DNA of 64,000 bases from Bactericera cockerelli (Eukaryota; Arthropoda; Insecta; Hemiptera; Triozidae). Position 1 is the first letter of the stretch; each line of letters starts with the position of its first letter. The translations under genes and the position numbers were made by a program. Shown here one piece after another: positions 36,429 to 48,521 of the stretch. The DNA is taken from positions 33,408,662 through 33,472,661 of the forward strand of contig CM044959.1 in the NCBI GenBank assembly GCA_024516035.1, read 5' to 3'. The notes under the pieces are model-generated. The model had not been told where the DNA came from. It ran no database searches and saw only the letters and a program-made list of their open reading frames with translations.

Positions 36429-39400
36429 AGCGCACACACAATATAAATATTATGAAATTTCGATCAGACAGTTTCATAAAAATTACTTTGAAATCTGGAT
36501 CAAAAGAGACTAATTTAGTCAAGAAATGTGTCAAAAAGCTACAATGTTAAAAAGTGTGTCTTTTCAATTACCTAATTAATATTTTCCTGTTTTAAATAAT
36601 AAAAAATAACCTAAGGATAAAAATATATAAATTATCCGTAACAGTCTCTATTCAAACCAACTTTCTTTCGTCTTTCAATCCAGCGGCTTAAAACAAGACC
36701 ACAACTCTTCGACCTATGATATTAAGACCACATAAAGTATCAAATAAATGTAAAAAAACATCTAAATGCACGTGAAAAGATTCACATAATTATCTTACGC
36801 AATCTATATTTATATCACCATCACCACAAATGAATTTATGCACTACCGAGGTATTTAAAATGAAAGCAAAATAATGTCCGTCTGAATGAATTAATTGTTT
36901 ACATGAAGTCCCAGCAGTCCCAGTAGTGCTCTAAAATCTGGGGCTTTTTGAACGGCTCTTTCAAGGTCATGCTCAGGGACTTTCTTGTGGGTTCGAGTCT
37001 CGAAAAGTTCAACAGATCGTTTACCATTTCTGCATGTTTCTTGTTTCTCTGTGAGGGGTAGTGGACAAACTGTTTTTTAAGATACTCGTAATGTGCTGAC
37101 AAAGAAGAGAATCTGCGCCTCATTCCAGAAAGCTTTCTCACACTCATATTCTCCAGATCTTCATTTCAACTGCACTCTGATTGGGATATTTGGGTAGATA
37201 ACACTTCAGATTGGGTTATTTGAACGACATTTGACGATTGAAAGGAAAGAAGATTTGGGGATTTCGAGTGTGAGAGTGCTCTCTGGAATGAGGCCCCTGT
37301 TGTCAATTTGTCATAAGTCAATCTGTTACTGAAGTAAAACAATTTTCTTCTTCGAAAAGTTACGCCTCCACCCAAAAATTCTCGTATCAGATTCTTTCTA
37401 GCAAACAAAAAAGAAATTTTGTATCTACATAAGTACCTACGAGTTGTTGTGCAGCGCCAATAAATATAATAATGTCTTTTACTGTCTGATTTCAGGGCTC
37501 AAGGGGACCATCCCATCTTCGGAAACCGGTTCCGTGCCGTCAACAGAGATGGCCGCACCGAGCTCAACATCCGCCGAATCAGACGGGACGATGGGGGGCG
37601 CTACTCGGTCAGCGCTTCCAACGAGTCCGGTTATTCGACGGCCAAGTTCGAACTGTCCGTGGAAAGCCAAGTGCCGGATGCGCCCACCTTCATACGACGC
37701 TTGCACGACATAGCGGTGAAAGTTGGAACTAGAGCTCGCCTGCTAGTCGAAGTGAAGAGTCCCACCGAGATCAAAGTGAGTCTCACTGACCGTGGTTTTT
37801 TTCAATTCATACAGACACACATTGACTTATTTTACAGAAATAATTAGAAGCCTAAAATGAATGCAGAACTATGGAGACAATGAAAGAAAATATGTTTTTA
37901 CATGAACTTTTTTTGCCAAGCATTTCAAATAGATATAGCCTTACAGTCGAATTGTCAAACAGGATATATTTATTATTCTAAGTGAACTCTATCCCCTAAT
38001 TCGGGCTATAGTGCTCTGTGATTGGTTGAAACTCCGCCTTGAAAGCATGTCAGGCTTTAACCCTATTTCATAATGTGGCCCTCAATAAGTTATCATATTT
38101 GTGTTAATCACTTTCGTGATATCACAACTACTAAAACTAGCTTCACTAAATATACGCTGAAACCGGGACTTGAACCACCGACCTCCAGATTACAAGTCCG
38201 CTGTCTTATCAATCAAGCTACTGATGTGGCCCTCAATAATCATCATTTAAATATGAATAACCGAAATCTATCGTCTTTTCAGATTCACTGGTATCGAAAC
38301 GATCGAAGACTAGAGGAGAACAAAATCTACCGCAGCCAGCACGACGGCAAGTTTTACTTCATCGACCTGAGTTCTGTGAGCCTGGTGGACTCCGGGCGGT
38401 GGACCTGCCTGGCGGAGAACTCTGCCGGCCGCTCCCATTGCTCTTGTGAGCTCAGCGTGCTAGGTGAGTTACAATGATAGCTCCCATTGCTCCAGTGAGC
38501 TCAGCGTGCTAGGTGAGTTACAATGATAGCTCCCATTGCTCTTGTGAGCTCAGCGTGCTAGGTGAGTTACAATGATAGCTCCCATTGCTCCAGTGAGCTC
38601 AGCGTGCTAGGTGAGTTACAATGATAGCTCCCATTGCTCCAGTGAGCTCAGCGTGCTAGGTGAGTTACAATGATAGCTCCCATTGCTCCAGTGAGCTCAG
38701 CGTGCTAGGTGAGTTACAATGATAGCTCCCATTGCTCTTGTGAGCTCAGCGTGCTAGGTGAGTTACAATGATAGCTCCCATTGCTCCAGTGAGCTCAGCG
38801 TGCTAGGTGAGTTACAATGATAGCTCCCATTGCTCCAGTGAGCTCAGCGTGCTAGGTGAGTTACAATGATAGCTCCCATTGCTCTTGTGAGCTCAGCGTG
38901 CTAGGTGAGTTACAATGATAGCTCCCATTGCTCCAGTGAGCTCAGCGTGCTAGGTGAGTTACAATGATAGCTCCCATTGCTCCAGTGAGCTCAGCGTGCT
39001 AGGTGAGTTACAATGATAGCTCCCATTGCTCCAGTGAGCTCAGCGTGCTAGGTGAGTTACAATGATAGCTCCCATTGCTCCAGTGAGCTCAGCGTGCTAG
39101 GTGAGTTACAATGATAGCTCCCATTGCTCCAGTGAGCTCAGCGTGCTAGGTGAGTTACAATGATAGCTCCCATTGCTCTTGTGAGCTCAGCGTGCTAGGT
39201 GAGTTACAATGATAGCTCCCATTGCTCCAGTGAGCTCAGCGTGCTAGGTGAGTTACAATGATAGCTCCCATTGCTCCAGTGAGCTCAGCGTGCTAGGTGA
39301 GTTACAATGATAGCTCCCATTGCTCCAGTGAGCTCAGCGTGCTAGGTGAGTTACAATGATAGCTCCCATTGCTCCAGTGAGCTCAGCGTGCTAGGTGAGT

Positions 39401-42400
39401 TACAATGATAGCTCCCATTGCTCCTGTGAGCTCAGCGTGCTAGGTGAGTTACAATGATAGCTCCCATTGCTCCAGTGAGCTCAGCGTGCTAGGTGAGTTA
39501 CAATGATAGCTCCCATTGCTCCTGTGAGCTCAGCGTGCTAGGTGAGTTACAATGATAGCTCCCATTGCTCCAGTGAGCTCAGCGTGCTAGGTGAGTTACA
39601 ATGATAGCTCCCATTGCTCCAGTGAGCTCAGCGTGCTAGGTGAGTTACAATGATAGCTCCCATTGCTCCAGTGAGCTCAGCGTGCTAGGTGAGTTACAAT
39701 GATAGCTATTATTGTGAAGATGTTGTCTGTCTCGGTAGCTCAGTGGTAAAGGCGGCACTCTGTGAATCCAGAGTTTCCAGAGGTCGTGGGTTCGAAACCC
39801 AACCGGAACATGACAAGTTATCCTCCCATTTGGGATTTTTACCACATAATAATATGTCTTGGGCTTACTGCTGGAATAATGGGACTTTAATAGTCCTAAT
39901 CGGGCAGTATAAATAAGGCGATATTATTATTATATTGAAAATGGAAAGGCACTGTCAAATGATGGATATGACTGAAAACACTGCTAAGGACCGATATCAA
40001 TGTTGTTGTTGTAACCAACTTGTAAAAAAAAATTGGTTCGTCCTGAACCACATTATTCAGGTTGATGAAACAGGTGAGACTGAAGTATATAAATACTCAC
40101 ACTTATAATCGGTATAATATAGTTACCATTTTTGTGTTGATCACAAGATCTATCAATTGCTTTCTTTATAATTTAGAACAAGCCCAATAGTTTAATGTAG
40201 CTGGTATAATTATATTATGTACATTATACTATTTTTTTAAAGATGAGTTTGTCACAGCCTTTTTTATTTCGTATTCATGAAATAAGAGCTACTGTAGACG
40301 CTTGTGGTCTATGTTGTAGCCTGCCCATCTCGTAGTATGCCTGCCCTCTGATGACCGAGAAGTAACAATACTTCCTATTTAGGTGCTGGGTCAACACGAG
40401 CGCACCGGAAGGTATCCCTTACAAACAACTATAACCAAATTTTGAATACATTTTTTTTTTTTATCGGCGCGGGGGTTCGAACTCGGGAGCTTCCTCATGA
40501 CAGGCGAGTGCTTAACCACGGAGCCATTCGTGCGCTTATCAAACTATCAAATCTTATCTTCTGAAAATCTGCTTTCTTCCTACGTGTTCAAAATGTCTTT
40601 GACGGCGCGAACGACCTGTTTTAACACAAAGTTAATTAGAAGAAGAAAAAAAAATGTCTTTCGATATTTCTAAGATACTTCTTCAATGATTAATAGATAA
40701 TAATATTTTTCTTTTTGTTCGAGTCCGCAATTTTTTATCTTGATTATATTAATAACTTGTTACTGATGTATACATTAGGTCGGTTCCAGATTCTTTTTTA
40801 AATCACAAGTTGAAATAAGATTAAAATAACTACGTTGTTTTCACAACTGACTAATATATTCGGGCCTGACCTAAAATAATAATAATGTATGCTGTTATGC
40901 ACGTATACATCACTGTTGGGAGAAAACATTAGATTCTATTCTTGACGTTTTAGCATTATGTAAACAATTTAATATTATCACCTTACATCAATTTTGGTGA
41001 AAATATTTTACAAAAACTAGAAATTTCAAACAATTTTGGACAGGGTTCAAACACAGCACATGTTGACGGAATATCGAAACATTACGGGCTGCCCTTGTGA
41101 ACGAATTTCACGTTGATGCTTCACTGGATTCTTTGTAAGGATTATCTTTCTGCTTGTCTAGTGTCTAATTTTACATATAAATTCGGTTTCGTGTTAATAT
41201 AGGCCGGTTGGCTGGCGCTACTTGACGAGCTTGATTTTTTTGGAACTCTTTTTTCCACATCTTCACATTCCTTCGTGATGACACTATCACTAATAATAGT
41301 GTTTCTCTCATGTGTTAAGATTCAATCGGCTTATGTAATTTTAGAAATTGAAATAAGAAAAAGGAATAAAGATGGGATGGAAAGTCAGTCCTGTATGGGA
41401 ACTAACATATTAATATACTCTCGAGGCGGAGGCGAAATATTCATTGGACACCGGCGATATTTAAATTTAAAGCTGAATCTCTTCACCACCGAGGGTGGTT
41501 AGTAGTGCTTTGATTTAGTAAATTTTTAATTCGATTTACCTATAGGCAAAGTCCTACGGTTCCTGATTCACGTTAAATCTGCTGACCTCAACAATTGATA
41601 TTATATTTATCTGATTGCTGCCAATTCTCTTTTTGCTATACATTCCCTAAAACGCTCTAAACTTCATTTGTAATAAATAAAATAAAAAACAACCTAGGTA
41701 GCTGGAAAATGAGTTGCCGTTATATTTATTATAATCAGCAAAATTCCTGTAATTTATAGAGTAGTCGATCCTATAGACAGTCATATACATACAATTTTGT
41801 TTGTACTTTTATTTCACGTTAAAGAGAATGCTGTTGGCATTAGCACCACCCTTGATCAAGTTTTGTTCTATTTCAATTTCTATGTAAATATTCTATGTAC
41901 CTACTTTACTGTAAATAAAACTTGATCCAACATGTTTAATAAATGTCTATTTTTCGTTCCAGTCCCTAAAGCGTACAAAGCGCCATTCTTCACCAAGGAG
42001 CTCGAAGCTATCCTCACAGAACAAGGCACGGTGTCTCTGGAGTGCAAGGTGATGGGTATTCCTACGCCCCAGCTCATCTGGTACAAGGACAGCAAGAAGA
42101 TAAAGGCAGGAGACATCTTCGCTCTGACGGCGAACCCCAATGATCCCTCCTCCCTGGGAACCTACACCTGTGAGGCTGTCAACTGTATGGGGGCTGCCCT
42201 GTCCACGTCCAGAGTCATAGCAAGGGGAAAGCAGTCCTTCCTAGATGACGATGATTCTCCCTTCAATAGGTGGGTTCTGTTTAAACGCAAATTTTCAATT
42301 TTAATCTTTACGTATAAGTAGTGCTTTATTTAGACTGTCATCGCAAGACAGGTAGTCCCATCATGCCAACAGTTTACGTAAAGTAAAGTAAATATTCGCC

Positions 42401-45400
42401 GTCAGTTACGTAAAGTAAATATCACAGAAAACTGATTAGTGAAAAGCTGAACAGTGTAAATGTACATACATAGATATAACATAGATCCTGGTAACGAAAG
42501 TGGTTATAGGTAATTTTAATGTTGTATGGTAATGAATATGGAATTTTAGAATCAATACTTCATGAATCTTGAATTTATGGCACACTCCGGGGTAAGTCTG
42601 GAAAAAAACGTAACACTATCCATAAGAGAAAATATTGAGAAGAAAAATAGAAAATAAATAAATAATTGAAACGCCATTCATTACGTAGTAGGTATAAATA
42701 ATATTTACTCATATAATTTATTTTCAGTCTGTTACCCCCTGGACCTCCTCCTATTTTCATCAAAGAGATGGAAAATGTCAAAGCGAAAATTGGTGCTTCC
42801 GCAATACTAGAGTGCCAAGGTACGTTCATTGTCAATAAATTCAGAATCATTTACTCTCATTTTAAGAGGGGAAAAAATAATGTGCAAAATAAGATATAGA
42901 GAAGAATTGAAAATAGACAAAGATGAGAAGGAAGAATATGCCAAATTATGAATAATTGTTTGGCTAGCCCCGGACGTTGAGGGAGAAGACCAGAGTCTCT
43001 CTAGGAGAATATAAACACTTAAACAGACAGTCAGACAAGCCTACCCTAAAAAGCTAGGCTATCTTATTTTGCAGCTCCCCTAAGGTTTAATGGCTTATAA
43101 AGAAAAAGCCAAGTTCTCATGATGGTTGATCGCACATAGATATACAATATACAATTATACATATATTATGTATGTGCTTCAGAAGGAGCCAAATTTTCAA
43201 CTAAAGTTGGATGGAGACCTTCACTCCCCCAGCTGTAGCCAATTAAGATGGCTGCAACAACTATGAAAAACCTATTTAAAAAAATGAAAGGTAGTTATAG
43301 AAATAGATAAAGAAAATGAGGAGACAGAGAGATAATAAGAGATGGAGAAGAAAGGTTATTATTATTATTATTATTATACAATTCTTTATTAGATACAAAA
43401 GGACATTATGTACAATTGTACATAGGTATAAATAATAATTTTAACAGTGAAAAAATGAATGAAAATAAAAAAAAGAATAGAAAATATTTGAAAACATATG
43501 TCCTAACTAAAGGGTGGGGTTATTGCCTATGGCAATCTCTTCCACCCAACCCAAAGGTTCATGGTTATCTTTTTCTTCTGTTACGTATGGCAACTAACCT
43601 GAGTGCCCGCCCTCCCCCCACAGTGCTGGTGCCCCCCTGGCCCCGGAGCATCTACTGGTACAACAAGGAGGGGCTGGTGGAGGACAGCGAGAAGTACCAC
43701 ATCATGGCGGACGGGCTAGGAGGCTACTCCATGGAGATCAACTATCTGGAGGCTGTGGATGATGGAGAATGGAAGTGCGTTGCCACCAGCTCCAACGGGG
43801 TGAAGCAATTCACTGCCGCCTTCGTGCATGTTCAGAGTAAGTGCGCGAACGATCCATGCTATAAAATGTAAGCGGCCTCAACGGAATCCAAAATCGTCTA
43901 TATCGAGGTGAAGGGACTAGGATCTAGGCCCAAAGTCCTCGTTGTGGCCGCCTAGTATGGTATCAAAAAAAAAAAAACAAACAAACAAAAAAACAAAAAT
44001 ATCAGCCAGCATCCTTGGTTTACTACCAGGGTCCTATGTGACAGTCATTCTAAAAGTTAAAAGCCAATTTAAAATTCTGACAAAATAATGAAATTCAGTG
44101 AACTAACAATTTTACTTTTAGTTTAAACCTAAAGTATTCGCATAACTTCATTTACCTGTTAATTTTTGATAAATTTCAGTCAAAATTTCCAAAATTCAAG
44201 TTTAAGGTTATACATTTTTATGGCATACATAGTTCAAACATGAGTTTAAAAAATTAAATAATTTTCATTGATTTAAAGAGAAGTTTAATATATGTACATA
44301 GTTATCAAAACTTCGATGTGAGATAAGAAAAAGCTTGTCAGTTAGGCAATCGCCGTTGCCGAGTGAGTTAGCGCGCTGGGTATTGCACGCATGGTGACCT
44401 GGGTTCGATCCCCAGCGGGACAGGAATTTTTCTGCTCTGTACTTGGATGTTCGGGGTCCACTCATACCTCGTGAGGAAAAATGAGTAGTTACTTGTATGA
44501 ATAACGACCAGTGGCGGCATTACCAGAGTAAAAAGAACTTACTGTAATAGAATTTGAAAAGTGAAGGAGTCTCTTAGTAATGCTGCGCTACCCACAAAAA
44601 TTGTGCTTCACCACAAATAAAATAATACATACATACATGATATACATATACATAAAAAGGAGAAATATTATTTTGCAGTGCCCAAGAATTATCGAAAACC
44701 CCGGTTTGTGGAAAGCTTGAAAGCGGTCATGACAGATGATGGTCTGGTGTCATTCGAATGCAAGGTTGTCGGCTTTCCCACCCCCACGTTGCAATGGTTC
44801 AAGGATAATGAAGAGCTGAAGCCTGGGGACGTCTACCAGCTCACTGGCACGAGCTCTCTGGGTAAGTAAGTGGGGGGAGAGGGGGGAATAACGGAACTCC
44901 AACATTCTTAAATTTTCATCAGAATGATGTTATTGAAAATTATTTTAAGCAAATAAAATTTTAAGGAGCTCACATATGTATGCCTATTGGAATAAACAGT
45001 GAAAAACCTCAAGTTTTTAACAATGGAAAACTTAAGGGGCTCTACCATCAGCTATTTTTTCCATAAATGTTAGGAATGCTTGTGATAAAAAGCATTGGCT
45101 GGATCTAAGGACAAGGCAAGTTATTGAGTCAATTGTCAAAGCTCCTAGAGACAATAGCTCTCGACTGCACCAATAGAAATAAGATACCACAAAATCTTCC
45201 TTGAAACAATAACTCTTTGTCTCCAGGCTCATACTGTTGTGTGGCGAAAAACGTAATGGGCCAAGCTGAGAGCTCTACTCAGTTGACTATTGAAGACATT
45301 CGAAACCATCTCAGTGAGGAAGACAAACTGCTGCTCCTTACTAACAACAAGGCGCCCAAATTTATAGAAGGACTAAAATCCTGCCAAGCAACTGTCAACG

Positions 45401-48400
45401 AGGAATTCAAATTCACTGTACAAGGTAAATAATCCCATGCGAAATATTAAATTTAGTACCAACTTTTAAATAATGACATTAGATAAAGACGACGAAATAA
45501 AGGAATTGAGAGGCCTACACTGTTTTCTCGTACCTACTGCAATATGGAATTGCAATATGGAATCTTGATGGAATTTCCTGTTGCAAGTTTCTAAAGTATG
45601 TTTTGAAATATACAAATTTGAGAGGATAAAGAAAAGAGATGAAATTTTATCAAATTATTTAAAAGTTTGTTCATCTTACAATAATCTCTTTACAAATTCC
45701 AGTGAGTATCTCTCCTGAACCCAAAGTGTCCTGGTTCAGGGACGATCAACAGGTGGTTGAATCCGACAACGTGAAGATACTCAAAGAAACCTTGGGCTTC
45801 TGTCACTTGAAGATTCAAATGCTGGAAGTTGCAGATCAGGCAGAGTGGAAATGCATCGCCACCAATGATTTCGGACAGAGCATCACTTCTTGTTTCTTGA
45901 AACTGAACGTGCCGAAACATTACAAGAAACCCAAGTTTCTTGAGGAACTCAAAGCTGTGCTCTCCGAAGGTGGCGCTGTTAATTTGGAATGCAAAGTAAG
46001 TTGGATGTTGTTTTATTCAATTTCTACAGCACTTGATTTGAAAAATATACCGCGTGTACTTTACATAATCAAACAACATCAGGCTAAAAACTGATTTGAA
46101 TAATAGGTATTAGGAATTTGACTTAAGTTCAGTATAATCAGTATAAACAGAAAAGTGAGAAGTTGTATTAGATGTACATGAATATCAGAACATACCTGGA
46201 CAGTTGTTTCGTGCTTATTTACCTTCACCAGTTCTACCCTTGCTTTGGTTCTACCATTCTACAATTTTTGAATATTATTATTTTCATTTCAGGTGATAGG
46301 TGTTCCTCAGCCCACACTGAAATGGTTCAAGGATGGCCGGGAGCTCAAGGCAGGAGATATTCACAAGATAATATCAGGGGAGGATGGCACGTGTTGCCTA
46401 GGCATGTACACGTGTGAAGCACACAACTGTATGGGAACTACGTCTAGCTCGGCAGCTTTGTTAGGATTTGAAGGTAAGATTATTTTACATGAAATACAAG
46501 ACTTTTACAAATAAAAAGGAGTATGTTTCAAAGACTATTAGAACTAATTTCAAGTTTATATAATATGCATCAGGTACATAATTATGATTTAGTAATAATT
46601 ATAAGTCTGGCTAGGGGACTATAAACAAGGAGTAGACCAGAAATCTCCCTGGGTTACTATAAATAGGGAGTAGTCCAGCATTGGCTTGGTTCTGGGGGCC
46701 CTTGTCAATTATTAGTCTCCTTGTAAAGATAGTGGTAGAAATGATGAGTCATTCCTCCATTGTCTGGCTACTATCGTTCACGATGACGCCACCCTATGAT
46801 GATGATGAATAATTATAATGAGTAATGAGAATCATTCATTTTGCAAATTTGTGTTTCAGATAAATCTCAAATAGAAAAAGCAGAGGAGGCTAAGAAATCC
46901 TGCCTCGTTAAAGACCCATCTCTGTCAACCATTCAAGAAGAAGGAACGTCGGAAATTTATGACACGCCCATGGCTTCCATTGAAGAGCGAGAAATTTCAT
47001 TTTCGTTTGATGGCAAGGAGGTGTCGGTTTCTCTGTACGAAACTCCTGATCTCACTGAAGAAGAAGCAATCAAGGTGGTTGAAATGTATGCTGATGAACT
47101 ATCGGAGCATATTTCTGGTATGTTGAAAACTCAGAGAGAAAAGATAATAAAATACTATGTGACTATGTATTATTTAAAAGATAAAAAATGTATTGTTTGA
47201 GGGTAGTAGAGGTAAGTAAAGTAAACTAGTAAAAGTACACAATTTTTGATTTTTTTATTTTCAAATGTGCAGTAGGAATCATTTTGTTCAGAAATAGGTA
47301 TGATAAAGGGCTAAATAATTTTTTTCTCCAAATAATTGACGGATAACATAAAAAGTTTAAAAAGACGTTAAAAAGACGGATAACATAAAAAGAGTCTTCA
47401 AAAAATCAGACTATATTCATGAAAATATACATTTTACTAAATAAAATGTCTTCCACCATTTGGTCTGTGACATTAACATTAAAAAGGTGACATTTAGAAC
47501 ACAAGGTGAACCTACTAAGTACCTACATTAGTACATATAATATTTCAACTCTTAAACTGTTACAGTTCCAAAGATATTGCAATCAATGAGTCAATCAACT
47601 TATTCAAAATTTAATGAAGATTTTCAATATTAATATATACCTATTACACATAAATTTAATCAAACCGTATATTTTATTATAGATAAAAATAAAATCGAGC
47701 TACCTCCGCTCCGCTTCACAAAAGAATCCTCCAAATCTCAGAACATTCAAATGGAAGCTGTTATCATCGATGTCAACCACAAGGCAGTCAATGAAGATGA
47801 TGATCTTAGAACTGATGCCGGATTGGATGAGATCTCGGAAGACGTGATGTCTCCTAAGACAACGTTTGAATCATTTGACACTCCAGTCGATGATATACCT
47901 TATGACGTCATCAACAGCGAGTTCTTGGAGAAAACATTAGCAGGTTACATCAAAACAGATGAAGCTGATGTCAAAGGTAAATTTTGAATAGTATGTTTGG
48001 TCATTGAACTTCTATGTCATTATCTAATTAAAAAATCTGGTGTAAACATCACACGACTTTCCTTATCATATTAGGAATGGAAACAGGACCAAAAGCCACT
48101 AATGACTCAAAGGTAACAGTGAGCTAAAAATCAAAGCCAAATTCGTAATCAGCACCTCAAAATCATTGGATTTGATATGTCACAATCCCCATCTAGGATG
48201 AATAATAAAAAAGTTAGTCTGAGCGGGTCCCCCCAAAATACCGGTAAATTGGGGCCGAGGTCCAAAAAGTTCAAGATATCAAAAAAATGATAAGAAGAGA
48301 CCCCCATTATTTTTTTAATCTAAGAAATTGTTGTTCTGTAATTTTTTTTGTATCTTTAACCAATTCATAGAAGCGGCGCTTGCGGCCGATTTCAACCAAA

Positions 48401-48487
48401 AGTTTCGTGGTTCGTCTGGTGTATAAAATTGATTTGCATACCAAATTTCACGTCTCTAGCTCTTACCGTTCTTGAGATATCCTGTTC

Positions 48488-48521
<34 letters not shown>

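Larger units (their letters stand above)
28385..37495. other. 9.1-kb intron splitting Ig-1 of gene 2
   Basis: Carries the foldback element, SINEs D, E and F, simple repeats, and a small hairpin element at about 37118-37296 with ends gcctcattccagaaag and its inverse. A less AT-rich stretch at 30080-30370 has no ORF. No exon found. Confidence 0.45.
39935..41962. other. Rest of intron before exon 41963
   Basis: Contains a family B fragment, the tRNA-Asp-like SINE head and the 41822 palindromic repeat. The rest is unique AT-rich sequence with no supported feature. Confidence 0.5.

Noticed and set aside
36899..37147. 82-aa minus-strand ORF with a basic N terminus
   Set aside because: It overlaps a hairpin element with inverted ends (37118-37296) and shows no homology I can recognise.
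37444..37713. Plus-strand 89-aa Ser/Thr/Pro-rich ORF
   Set aside because: It is the wrong frame of exon 37496-37775; the correct frame gives an Ig domain that joins its neighbours in phase.
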